From assembly GCA_029204225.1 (NCBI GenBank), contig CM055092.1, positions 12,776,476 through 12,840,475 on the forward strand: a stretch of 64,000 bases of DNA, given 5' to 3'. Positions within the stretch are counted from its first letter, which is position 1; every line of letters starts with the position of its first letter. The stretch comes from Diphasiastrum complanatum (Eukaryota; Streptophyta; Lycopodiopsida; Lycopodiales; Lycopodiaceae). Both the position numbers and the translations under genes were made by a program. This document shows, in pieces, positions 34,671 through 45,030 of the stretch. The notes below the pieces were generated by a model. That model searched no databases. It was not told the origin of the DNA and saw only the letters and a list, made by a program, of their open reading frames with translations.

Positions 34671-35463
34671 AGTGTAGTGCAAGCATAAAGGGAGTCGGGA
34701 TCTACGACTTAGCTTCCCAGCTTTCAACTCTTGCCGTCGAAACCCACTTAACATACAAGCAGCCAACTAGCCAACAATGATCAGACTTAACCGACTTGAA
34801 GTTCAAAAACTGACATTGAGATCCAACCTGGCACCATGCCAGATTAGGGGTGCCGATGTGGGTGACTTCCCTTCAAGCAAGTCACCCGACATACATCAAA
34901 CTTAACTAGCTCGAAGCTTCGTTACAAACGAGTAATATCCATTCCAAGAAAGTCGTCTGACTTACATCATACTTAACCAACTCAACGCTTCGTCAAAAGC
35001 ACTAGAAGCCAACCTGGTGCCACGTCAGACTGGACAACCATAAACAGGTAACTTCCACCCAAACAAGTGTAGCGCAAGCATCCCAAAGGGAGCCAAGAAC
35101 CATGACTTAGCTTCCCAGCTTTCAACTCTTGTCGTCCACTCCCACTTGACATACAAGCAGCGAACTCGCCAACAACGATCAGACTTAACCAACTTGAAGT
35201 TCGGGAACCAACATTGAGATCCAACCTGGTGCCATGCCAGACCAAGGATCTCCATGTGGGTGACTTCTCTCCAAGCAAGTTGTCTAACATACATCAAACT
35301 TAACTAACTCGAAGCTTCATTACAAACAAGTAACATCCATTCCAAGCAAGTCGTCTGACTTACATCAGACTTGACCAACTCAAAGCATCATCATGAGCAT
35401 TGGAAGTCAACCTGGCGCCATGCCAGACTGGATAGCCATAAACAAGTAACTTTCACCCAAGCA
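34671..35463. repeat. Two tandem copies of a 395-bp repeat
   Basis: The unit starting agtgtag[tc]gcaagcat at 34,671 recurs at 35,066 and the second copy ends near 35,463 at the matching 'acccaagcaag'. Inside each unit a shorter phrase of the type acatca.acttaac.a.ctc, then gcttcg, recurs about every 70 bp. Tandem repeats of this kind are common in 3' untranslated regions of gypsy elements and in LTRs, but no parent element is identified. Confidence 0.85.
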
Positions 35464-36044
35464 AGCCATCCAACTCAGCCGACAAGTTAGATTCCATTCT
35501 CCAAGAGCTTAACCCATTCACGTTCATGCAAGAAACACTCAAAACCATAGGCCGCGACAGATATGAAGACAACCAGTTCCTGGACCGAATGGTTCCGACA
35601 GCATACCGCTGGCGTCCCAAACCGAATGGCTCTGATGGCATACCGTTGGTGTCTCAGGATACGACCCTCAGCTATGTGCCAGATCAAAAAGATTTGAAGT
35701 GGCCTTACAACTGGCGCTTTTACCGAACACTGAAACCCAGAAGGTAATCAGAGTTAGTTTGAGAAAAATCCCACTTTATTGACAAATCTGAGAAGGTTAC
35801 ATTTCAAGTTTGTGACCGACCCTAGTCTCTGGGGCGCTGGCATGCCAAGGTGGGCGCCAAGACAATATTCCAACAAGGGAAGCTGAGACTTGGTTGGAGC
35901 TTGCCCTGAGTCGCAACCCACATTCCCCTATAGTATTGGTGGGATTCGCCACCTCCCCTCATACCAAGTGCTTTGCCCATGTTAGTTAAGCATGCTTTCT
36001 CTCTCTAGAAAGTCATTTTCTCTCTCTAGAATTTATTGATCCTG
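35464..36044. other. Unassigned DNA with a short frame
   Basis: A 73-codon plus-strand frame at 35,526-35,747 contains a repeated phrase (PNGSDGIPLVS, ending DLKWPYNWRFYRTLKPRR) and no known domain. The phrase 'tctctctctagaa' occurs twice just before element K (35,998-36,032). Confidence 0.3.
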
Positions 36045-36934
36045 TAGAAAAAATAGTAATTATTCTTCCACAGATAACACGATGCAAGTTTGAATAAATC
36101 AAACTAATATCAGTGTCTTCAATCGGGTCTGTTTCTGGTCTATGTACTAATTAAATAGTATTTGCCTTGATTGAATAAGCGTGCGAAAATAAATGCGAAA
36201 TTAAGAGACAAATTAAGACAATTTTAGACAAACAAAAATTATTGATCAAAAACGAATTTATAATTCTGAATCAAAATTAGTATACATTTCTTTTTGTCTT
36301 ATCTTGTTGTTGTGTCTTTGATTGAATGAGTCTGAGAGTCTTTTCAGTGTGAGTTTTTGTTTTACAATGAGTAGTGCATGTGTATTTATATTGCTACAGG
36401 ACATGTCTTTTGGCCTTTTAATTCTGTAACATAGATCTAACCGTTTACGACGGTTGATATTCAAATAGACGCTCTGTTTCCAGAGTCAAATAATTTATGT
36501 TCATGAATTATTTGCGACAGTCTGTCTCTTTGTCACAGCTTTGTGTTTCGCAAATTGTTCGCGACATTTTCGTCTTTCGCGAATTGTTCGCGACAGATGG
36601 CAACTTTGAGCTTGAAGAAGAATTCAAAATATTTTGCGAATTGTTCGTGACAATTTCGTGACAGGTGAGCTTTGAACAAGAAACATAATATTTTGTAACA
36701 AGATTCTGTTCGTGAATCTTTCAAGCTTTAACAAGAAACCATGAGCTTCTACAAGAAATTGTTTCGTGAATACTTTGCGAATCTTTTGAGTTTTAAGCAA
36801 GATAAAATCTCGCAAATCCTTCGAGGTTGATCATGAATAGAAATGTTTCAAGTTCGCGTTCATTTCTCATCCTTTGTCAAGTAAACTATGCACTTTGTTA
36901 GTAGAATCGAGATCTGTCTGATCAAGTGTTCTAC
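36045..36934 (-). repeat. 3' LTR of element K
   Basis: 890 bp on the minus strand, TGTAGAACACTTG to TTTTTCTACA, preceded by gagagagagc. It contains at least four variants of gcgaattgttcgcgaca (36,500-36,660), an E2F-like palindromic TTCGCGAA array. Confidence 0.85.
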
Positions 36935-36999
36935 AGCTCTCTCTCAAAGTGGGCAGTTGGATTAACCCCAATCTTCTTCGCTACTTCTTGAACAAAGCT

Positions 37000-37500
37000 T
37001 TATTGAGTGGCTTTGTAAAAATATTAGCTGTCATTTCCTTTGTGGGTATGAAGACTGTCTTCAATATCTTCTTCTCGACTAAGTCCCGAATAACATGATA
37101 CTTATAGCTATATGCTTCATTTTCGAGTGAAATACAGGATCTTTTGTAAGATAGATTGTTGAAGTATTATCCATTAACAAGACATAAGATTTAGAAATAG
37201 ATTCATCAAATCCTTCCAACACCTGCTCGTTTGCCATCTTGGCTATTGCTAGATATTCTACTTCACAGGAAGATTAAGCTACTGTTGTTTGCTTATTGCT
37301 TATCCAGAGTATGGCTGTGCCAGATACTAGAGTACAACCTCCTAAAATACTTTTGTTGTCATCCTTCATGGATGCCCAGCTTGCGTCACTATAAGATTCG
37401 ATGTGAAATTTAGCTTCCTTCAAATAACACAATCCATAGTCTTTCGTTTCCGATATTGTAGTACTCTTTTCACCAACTTCCAATGCATCGATCCTAGGTT
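37000..37500 (-). pseudogene. RNase H of element K
   Basis: Minus-strand blocks: IESYSDASWASMKDDNKSIL, GTAILWISNKQTTVA, a stop, then SSCEVEYLAIAKMANEQVL, YLTKDPVFHSKMKHI and ANIFTKPLNKALFKK. At least two frame changes and several stops. Confidence 0.85.
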
Positions 37501-37572
37501 CTGATTAAATTGACTCAAACTATATATTGCAAATGCTATATCAAGTCTAGTGTTGTCTGCAAGATATAACAA

Positions 37573-38160
37573 TTATCCAATCAGCCTATGATAGGGTGTT
37601 TTGGCCATTCGCTTCTCTTCCTCAAAAGTCTGCGGACAATCTGCCTTGTTTAGTATTGTTCTAGGTATCATGGGAGTATGCACACCTTTGCATTCGAGCA
37701 TGTTGAGATTTTCAATGATGTTTCGAGTGTACTTTTGTTGGTGAAGATACAACTTACCACCTTCAAAGTCTCTTTGGATCTGCAAGCCTAGATAGATTTT
37801 TGCTTCTCCTAGGTCAACGATCTCAAATATTCCAAAAATGTCTCTTTTGACATTTGAAATTAACTTATCTCTTCTTGAGAAGATAAGTGTGTCAACAACA
37901 TAGACAACTAGAATGATTATTTTATTTTGGACATGCTTGATATAAACATTTGATTCAGCAAATAGAGGTTTGAAGCCTAAGGAACGTAGTGCGTCATCCT
38001 TCTTTCTATACCATTGTCTTGCTACTTGTTTCAGACCATAAATGCTTTTATTCATGTGACATCTGTATTCTGGATATTCTTGGCTTACAAAACCAAGTGG
38101 TTGGTCCATGAATACGTCTTCTTCCAACTCTGCGTGCAAGAAAGCAGTCTTCTCATCCAC
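37573..38160 (-). pseudogene. Reverse transcriptase of element K with altered active site
   Basis: 196 codons open: MDEKTAFLHAELEEDVFMDQ (the normal DVKTAFLHGELEE block), MNKSIYGLKQVARQWYRK, then YVVDTLIFS where YVDD is expected (near 37,890-37,905), DLGEAKIYLGLQI and LHQQKYTRNIIENLNM. Replacement of the first active-site aspartate by valine removes polymerase activity. Confidence 0.9.
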
Positions 38161-38239
38161 AATATAAATTTTCAGATATACGTGAATAACAAGCGAAAAT
38201 CCTTTAGCAACTAACCTTGCTTTGTATTAGATGTTTTCT

Positions 38240-38885
38240 CCATCAGGACCTATGTATTTTGACTCATCGAATTTAAGATCTCAAACAATTTTTATTCTAC
38301 CAGTTTCGGGTACATAAACATGATAATATGACGAATGTAACTCGAATCCTACCAGAAAATCTTGTTCTGTCTTTTCATCGAGTTTCTTTCTCAGCTTGTC
38401 TGATATACACTACTCATCTAAATGTCCGAACATGTGCAAGATTGGGCTTCGACTTCCACCATATCTCATGAGGAGTTTTATCCGGTATTTGAGATTTCGG
38501 AATATGATTTTGAAGATAATTCGATGTAGCCACTGCCTTTGCCCACAACTATTTTGGTGCCTTCGCATGAGCCATCATACACCTAGCAGCTTCCATAAGT
38601 GTACAATTCCTTCATTCAGCTATTCCATTGTGCTGAGGTGTGTATGATGCAGTCTTCATATGTATAATACCTCGATTAGTATAGTAAGCTTTGAATTCGT
38701 TGGAAATGTACCATCTCCACGATATGTGCGAATCTGCTTCAACTTATTACATGTTTGCTTCTTAGCCCAATTCGTATACTCAACAAATTTCTCGAAAGCT
38801 TCAGATTTTGTACATATAAAGTATACTACAGCGAACTTGCTGAAGTCATCAATAAACGTTATGAAGTACTTTGCATTACCCAACG
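38240..38885 (-). pseudogene. Integrase fragment of element K
   Basis: Starts LSLGNAKYFITFIDDFSKFA (the start of the integrase core, after the first catalytic aspartate) and continues with KSEAFEKFVEYTNWAKKQ, RTYRGDGTF (a degraded second-D block) and SYTPQHNGIAE (the glutamate block, followed by a stop), then LWAKAVATSNYLQNHIP. Multiple frames. Confidence 0.82.
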
Positions 38886-38957
38886 ACAATACTCGGTTGG
38901 AACATCGCGCACAATAGATTTGGACGAAGCAGAAGTATTTGACTTGGTAGAAGACAT
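38885..38957 (-). pseudogene. Accessory-ORF start of gypsy F, cut by element K
   Basis: ATG at 38,957 on the minus strand reads MSSTKSNTSASSK, then SIVRDVPTEYCRW. It aligns with the accessory ORF of gypsy G (MASSFSED..., then IQRDIPKATQIW): I-x-R-D-[VI]-P-x4-x-W. It lies about 155 bp downstream of a TATA box in a leader that matches G. After about 24 codons the sequence turns into the integrase of copia K. The function is unknown. Confidence 0.6.
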
Positions 38958-39108
38958 GGTCGCAGTAGATAAGACAAGGTAGGATAAGCAAAAAAGGTAA
39001 ACAAAAAGTTTGAGAGTGTATCAGAAGACTGTTTAGAAGATTTGGCAAAGTGGCAGGAAAAATTCACAAGAGCTTCGCTAGCACTGGTGAGAAATGAATT
39101 CGAAATGG

Positions 39109-39120
39109 GCCCTTTTATAG
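39109..39120 (-). promoter_or_regulatory. Internal TATA box of gypsy F before the accessory ORF
   Basis: CTATAAAAGGGC on the minus strand. It is followed by TCATTTCTCACC and TAGCGAAGCTCT (39,069-39,080), which match the block downstream of the TATA box in gypsy G at the same order and similar spacing. The region upstream (39,220-39,370) has repeated GAACCTTCGCC motifs like those of G. Confidence 0.65.
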
Positions 39121-39779
39121 ACGATTTTGGAAGGTCTATTTGACAAAATGCTAGTTTTCCTAATCAGTTCTGGACAAAAATTTGCAAACATGCTCAATAC
39201 TATGAAAATAGTTTCTAGAAGTCTCGGCGAAGGTTCCTGACCAATGGGGTAGCTTGGCGAAGGTTCTGAAAGCCTGGAGAAGGTTCAACCCTTGTCTAAG
39301 TGCATCCTTCACCTAGGTATTGCATTTAATAATAATTTTTAGGGTTTCAACCTTCACCCAACCTGTCAGGTCGACAAAGGTTCATAATGAGTGTCTCAAG
39401 GTGACCTAGAGCTTATAGTTGGAAAAAAAATACTTTTGGTACAAACTAACCTTCGCCCAACTTAGTATGGGTAGATCTAAATTGGATTTATCATTGGCAA
39501 CTCGTCAAAGGCTAATATGATAGGTTGAATCATGATCTGGTCTTGATAGTGATATTTAGGTCACTTTTTCTCATAAATTAATTTGTAAAAATACTTTTTG
39601 TCCTCTTTTTTTGATCTGATGACTTTTCTGACTTTTGCTCATCATTTTTTGTCTTTTTGATTCTTCAATTTTTTTGGCGTTTTTACTCTCTTTTCCAAAA
39701 AAGGTTAAAATTAACTAGTCAAAATAACAAAATTGCAAAATTACAAAAAAAAATCAGATTTTCAATCAGGCTGGGAGAT

Positions 39780-41160
39780 CAAGCTACCAAAACTTGCATA
39801 ATCGACTGCCATTTATGGGGATATCAAATCTTCGTCCATCAAGGTGTTCCAGGACCACTGTTCCATATGATAGAATTTCTTTAACTTTATATGGTACTTC
39901 ACCTATAAATTTCAATTTTCCTATAATCAATTTAATTTTATAAATCAAGCCAAGATCTCCTTCTTTCAGATCCTTCTTATATAATCGACGATCATGTCAT
40001 GATGCGGCGAGCTTTCTTTCGCTACCAGTGCATGAACTGCCATCAATTTGATTTCACAAAGTTTGTGTAAAGCCTCATGATGGAGTTGTAAGGTTTTAGC
40101 ATCATCCAACGGTTCCGTAATTGCTATGCATAGAGATGGAACTAAAAATTTAATTGGCATAATTGCACCATAAACCAGTTGAAATGGCATCTGATTTGTA
40201 TTAACTCTATAGGCGGTTGTGAATGCCCATAACACTGCATGTAGCTTATGTTCCCAATCAAAATGGCTTGCCTCAATTGTCTTAGTCATAATACTACAAA
40301 GAATTTTGTTTGAAGATTTAGCTTGTCCATTATCCCTTGAAAAATACAAAGTACTTAACCGATGAATAACAAAAAATTCCTAATAAGCACTTGATTGTTT
40401 CATTAACAAAATGTGCTCCGCGATCACTGACCATCTCAATCGAACAGCCAAATTGCACAATAATGTTCTCATATGAAAACTTGGTGGTAGTTTTTGCATT
40501 AGCAACACAGAGTGCTCTTGCTTCAACCCATTTGGTTATATAGTCCATTGCTACGATAATATATCTAGCTTGAGTACCTTGTGCCACAAGATGAATAGGA
40601 CCAACATAATTGAGTCCCCATTTTTCATATGGCACTTCTGCTGAAACAAGATGTAAAGGCTTGTAATCTTGTTTCGTAGGATGACATGCATGTTGACAAA
40701 CATCACAAGACTGAATATACTTTTCAGTATCTTTATGAAACATAGGCCACCAACATCCTAATTGTAATTTTTTTTGAAAAGTAGCATGAGATGGAAAATG
40801 TCCTCCCATTCCATCATGTGAAAACATAATTAGATCAGGTACTTCATGTGGCAAAACACATTTTCTAAGAATATCATCAACTCCACGTTGATACAATTGA
40901 CCAGCAATCAATTGATGAGGTTGTGCTTTTAAAATCAATCGTCTTTGCTAAACTTTTAACAAAGATTCATTAGGTTGACCCATCATCATATAGTCAACAA
41001 AGTCTGTTGCCCACTCAGGTACTGCTTCAATATAAAATAGTGCAACATCTGGTAGTTCATCATCAACTTCAATATTAACTGATGTTGTTTGTATTATAGA
41101 AACGTGATCGACAACAGAATGTTGTTTTCCCTTATGAACCACAACTCAAAAGTCTAATTC
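39780..41160 (-). pseudogene. Gypsy F RNase H end and integrase
   Basis: Blocks in order: VVVHKGKQHSVVDHVS (end of RNase H), LIAGQLYQRGVDDILRKCVL, the zinc site H...H with CDVCQHA, KWGLNYVGPI (the catalytic D of the usual LDYVGP is N), VSDRGAHFVNETI (second D intact), NGQAKSSN (catalytic E replaced by K), HAVLWAFTTAYR, and near 39,790-39,960 the C-terminal DLGLIYKIKLIIGKLKF and VVLEHLDGRRFDIP. A short garbled stretch near 40,330-40,380 separates two frames. With an N-D-K triad the enzyme is inactive. Confidence 0.9.
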
Positions 41161-41193
41161 AGACAGTAAAAGTAAATATCTTGCAATGCGTCC

Positions 41194-42054
41194 TGTTGAA
41201 AATTGTCACTTCTCACTTGTCATTTCTTATTATAAATAAAGATCAATCATGAGTATAATGTTCATGATCTGATTTCACTCTTGTGGAGCCTGTTCCCATG
41301 TGTGAAAGAAAGTACTTTTCATACTTGTAAATATCTATTTTGATTTTGTATCAATCAAGTTAGTGTGAACATGATATGACTAGTTTTTAGTCAAGTTGAC
41401 TAGTCACCTAGAAATTAGATTTTCCTTGCATGTGCATGAGTAAATGCTCCCACATGGCAAGTGGATGTTCACACGTGTGCATAGAGTTCTAGAAGATAAG
41501 AGTTGACTATTTTTCTTAGATCCTATTTTGTAGGGAATATTCCTATATTCTAGGAGACTAGCTCTTTGGATTTTAGCCATATTCTAGAAGGTCAACTTTG
41601 GATAAGGATCAAGGATGGATCAAATGGATAGATCTGAGTGATGTGGCACTCTTCACACGTGTGAAGACCTTCTGGACTGTACTAGACTCGTGGATGTACT
41701 TGATCCATAAAAGGTTCATCATTTTGCTAATGAGATTGATGAGACTTTTGCATTCTACACTTTTGTGAGTTTTCTAGTCAATAGAATTGTGATTTTAATG
41801 AATGATTGTTATCAAGAACCAAAGTACTTGTTGTTTCAGGTGAAGGTCGTACAATGGACAGTACTCCACACGTGTGAGGCCGCTTTCACTAGTTTATGAA
41901 GTTTTGATCCATTGCTCTTGCTTAAATCTAAGGGTAGTGAATCTAGATCAAGATCTAAAGTGTAGAACTTGATAGATCCATTGATTAAGCAACCAATAAC
42001 TCTCTATGATTGTTAAGTACAATCATTATTGTACTTTAAACTGAAATTTTATCA
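41194..42054 (+). repeat. 5' LTR of element E
   Basis: 861 bp, TGTTGAAAATTG to ATTTTATCA, with TGGTATCAGAGC following at 42,055. It has several CACACGTGTG palindromes (about 41,470, 41,650 and 41,867). Confidence 0.94.
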
Positions 42055-42647
42055 TGGTATCAGAGCTAAGAGAGTGATCATTTGATTCATAAAACTTGCA
42101 AAGATCATTGGCAAAATTTGTTTTTGGCCAATACTAGTGAGGGCGAGTTCATCTAGAGTGATAGGTTGTTTCTATTTGGATCAAATCAACTTGGAGGTTG
42201 TGTAAGTACTTTTCACACGTGTGAAACTGTACAGAAACTTTCATTACAAGTTACCTTGTGTTTTTTGGTCCTATAATCTCAATTCTAGTCCAAATCTAGT
42301 GCTTTTTGAAGCATAGTATTGATCCAGATTCAATCTAACTAATGCCTATGACCAAATAGAGTTTTGGATCATTGAAGCATTTCTTTTTGGAGTTTAAGAT
42401 CAGATCTAAGAGGCTGATTTGTTAAAATCCTTAGTTGAAGTGAAACCTCTAAGAAAAGTGTAAAGCAAAAAAATTTGTGAGAGTGAAAGCTAGGAATTTT
42501 TTGTCAAGATCTAATTGTGTATCATTCAAGCTTGTGTGCTAGTTTGATAGAGACAAGGCTATAGGCAATCTTGTGAGCTTTAGGCCTTTCATAGATCTTT
42601 AAAAATTCAGAAATCTTTGTGATTGTAGAAGAGCATTCATTCTACAA

Positions 42648-43525
42648 TGTCATCCATGGGTGGATATTTGTTGGAATCAAGTGAGAGACTCACTTCCACA
42701 AATTATTCCATTTGAAAAGTGAGGATGGAATCACTCCTAGTGATCCATGACCTCTTTGACATAGTTCTAGGAGTTGAGGAAGAGCCTCAAGCTCCCCAAG
42801 AACAAACCAAATACAAGAAGAGAGCAATATTAGCTCTACATTGCATAAAGTTGAATGTATGCAATGACCTCTTGAAGGAGATGTCTTCTTGTGCCTCATC
42901 AAAAGAGGCTTGGGATTCACTAAAGAGTATCTACGAATCCAATAACACTTCAAGAATCCTCATGCTAAGAAATCAAGTTTTTCAAAGCATGAAAGGAAGT
43001 GGAGAGTGTGGACAAGAGTATGTCCTTAGGATCAAATCTGTTAACAAGGAATTGAGTGCTATAGGAGAGAAGATCCAAGATCAAGAGCTAGTACAAATCA
43101 TATTGAATGGCCTAGGTGATAAGTTCACCAACTTGGTCCAATCATTTGCTATTCAAGACACTCTTCCATCCATTGAAAAGTTGCACAATGTTCTTGTGGC
43201 CGAGGAGAGTAGACTCCTACACCTCAAGACAAGAATGGAAGGCATGTCACTTAATGGAGGAGAGGAGAAAGCAAACTTTACATCCAAAGGCAAGAAGAAA
43301 CAGCATCCATTCAAGAAGAATCAAGGCAAGGAGGCCGAGATGAAGAATGGAGGATCAACTTCCAAAGGCAAGGTGAAGAACAAGACAAAGCTCAAGTGTT
43401 TCTTTTGTGGGAAGAAAGGACACTTTGCCTCAGAATATTACTTGAACAAGAATCAACAACAAATGGAGATCAAGGAAACATTGCTCAAGAGGAAGAAGAT
43501 GAGGATGGATTCAACACATCCTTAA
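42648..43525 (+). pseudogene. Copia gag of element E
   Basis: MSSMGGYLLESSERLTSTNY at 42,648, then a TGA in place of the conserved W before KVRMESLLVIHDLFDIVLG. The frame 42,719-43,525 carries the UBN2-type domain (CASSKEAWDSLKSIYESNNT, LVQIILNGLGDKFTNLVQSF), a basic linker and the zinc knuckle CFFCGKKGHFASEY, whose last cysteine is tyrosine. It then reads KKMRMDSTHP to a stop at the deletion. Confidence 0.92.
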
Positions 43526-43528
43526 TGG

Positions 43529-44184
43529 TTGCATTTACACCAACTTCAAGATTTATCTAGTGAGTTCAAGATGGTAGATCTAGGCTTCCTAAAGTTTATA
43601 CTTGGGGTAGAAGTGTCTAGAAGTAGCAATTGTACTTTCATAAGTCAATCTAAGTATGCTACTTCCATTCTTGAAAATTTTGGTATGAAAGGTTGTAAGG
43701 GGATTGACACCCCTATGGAGCATGTTGTGAAAGCAACTAATGAAGGTGATGAAGCATCCTTTGAGGACGTCACCCTATTTAGAAAGCTTATAGGCTCCCT
43801 AATATATTTAACCATCACTAGACCTAACTTAATTTTTTGTGTAAGCAAGTTGAGTCAAAGTATGCAAGCTCCTAAAATGCATCATTGGAAAAGTGCCAAG
43901 AGAGTACTTAGATATGTTTCTAGTAGTAGATTTTTTGGCATACTTTATGAAGGATCTAACTTGCACTTGAGAGCCTACTCGGATTCAGATTTTGCAGGTG
44001 ACAAGATGGATAGAAAGTCCATTAGTGCATTTGCAACATTCCTTTGTGGAGGAGTAATATCTTGGCTTTCTAAAAAGCAAGATACTATCTCACTATCTTC
44101 TTGTGAAGCCGAGTACAAGGCATTGACTTCAACAACCAAAGAGCTCCTATGGCTAAGAAGAATCTTGATGGAGCTACATGTGCT
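43529..44184 (+). pseudogene. RT end and RNase H of element E
   Basis: Joined right after gag: [98 protein letters not shown]. It breaks off at MELHVL where the sequence enters the 3' LTR. The CDNQ and FTKA ends of RNase H and the purine tract are lost. Confidence 0.9.
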
Positions 44185-44872
44185 TAGTGTGGACATGGTA
44201 TGACTAGTTTTTAGTCAAGTTGACTAGTCGCCTAGAAATTAGCCTTTCCTTGCATGTGCATGAGTAAATGCTCCCACATGGCAAGTGGATGTTCACATGT
44301 GTGTATAAGTTCTAGAAGATAAGAGTTGACCATTCCTTAGATCCTATTTTGTAGGGAATATTCCTATATTCTAGGAGACTAGCTCTTTGGATTTTAGCCA
44401 TATTCTAGAAGGTCAACTTTGGATAAGGATCAAGGATGGATCAAATGGATAGATCTGAGTGATGTGGCACTCTTCACACGTGTGAAGACCTGTTGACTGT
44501 ACCAAACTTGTGGATGTACTTGATTTATAAAAGGATCATCATTTTGCTAATGAGATTGATGAGACTTTTGCATTCTACACTTTTGTGAGTTTTCTAGTCA
44601 ATAGAATTTGGTTTTAATGAATGATTGCTATCAAGAACCAAAGTACTTGTTGTTTCAGGTGCGGGCCATATAGTGGACAGTACTCCACACATGTGAGGCC
44701 ACTTTCACTAGTTTATGAAGTTTTGATCCATTGCTCTTGCTTAAATCTAGTGTAGTGAATCTAGATCAAGATCTAAAGTGTAGAACTCGATAGATCCATT
44801 GATTAAGCAACCAATAACTCTCTATGATTGTTAAGTACAATCATTATTGTCCTTTAAATTGAAATTTTATCA
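44185..44872 (+). repeat. Truncated 3' LTR of element E
   Basis: Starts tagtgtggacatggtatgac, matching the 5' LTR from 41,361, and runs to ATTTTATCA. The joint with RNase H is a clean deletion boundary. Confidence 0.92.
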
Positions 44873-44877
44873 CGTCC

Positions 44878-45030
44878 TGTATTGCATGTCTTGTTTACTA
44901 AATAAAGCAATGGTCGATGATCAGTGTAAAAACAAAAATGTGTGGCCATCAAATAATGTCAAAGCTTTTTAACTGAAAGAACCATAGTCAACGCTTCATG
45001 TTCTATAGTAGAATAGTTCACTTCAGCATC
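44878..45030 (-). pseudogene. Gypsy F RNase H, upstream part
   Basis: Minus strand: AEVNYSTIEHEALTMVLSVK, a stop, then HYLMATHFCFYTDHRPLLYL and VNKTCNT, ending at the CGTCC duplication of element E. The TDH and HEAL blocks match gypsy RNase H. Beyond about 45,030 homology stops. Confidence 0.88.

Larger units (their letters stand above)
36045..38885 (-). mobile_element. Ty1/copia retrotransposon K, 5'-truncated
   Basis: On the minus strand it runs from mid-integrase (about 38,885) through RT and RNase H to a purine tract (gagagagagc) and a 3' LTR at 36,045-36,934. The 5' LTR, gag, protease and first third of integrase are missing. Its upstream edge is fused to the accessory frame of gypsy F, so the truncation and the junction with F are probably one event. 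It is distinct from copia A, C and E and closer to B in integrase (AKYFITFIDDFS). Confidence 0.88.
41194..44872 (+). mobile_element. Ty1/copia LTR retrotransposon E, nested in gypsy F, heavily deleted
   Basis: Target duplication CGTCC at 41,189-41,193 and 44,873-44,877. The 5' LTR is full length (41,194-42,054) and the 3' LTR has lost about 167 bp of its start. Gag is followed directly by the RT end and RNase H, so protease, integrase and most of RT are deleted. It is the same family group as A. Removing E and one CGTCC restores F's RNase H across VNKTCNTGRIARYLLLL. Confidence 0.94.
38885..45030 (-). mobile_element. Ty3/gypsy element F, partial, interrupted by copia E
   Basis: Minus strand: RNase H (45,030-44,878), copia E in between, then RNase H end and integrase (41,188-39,780), a non-coding stretch with internal promoter, and the accessory start. 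RT, protease, gag and LTRs are not present. Protein and promoter sequences are close to gypsy G (50,490-55,362) on the other strand, so they are two diverged copies of one lineage. Confidence 0.88.

Noticed and set aside
34671-35463. Considered as a CRISPR-like array
   Set aside because: Units are 395 bp and directly adjacent, without short repeats separated by unique spacers; plant tandem repeat.
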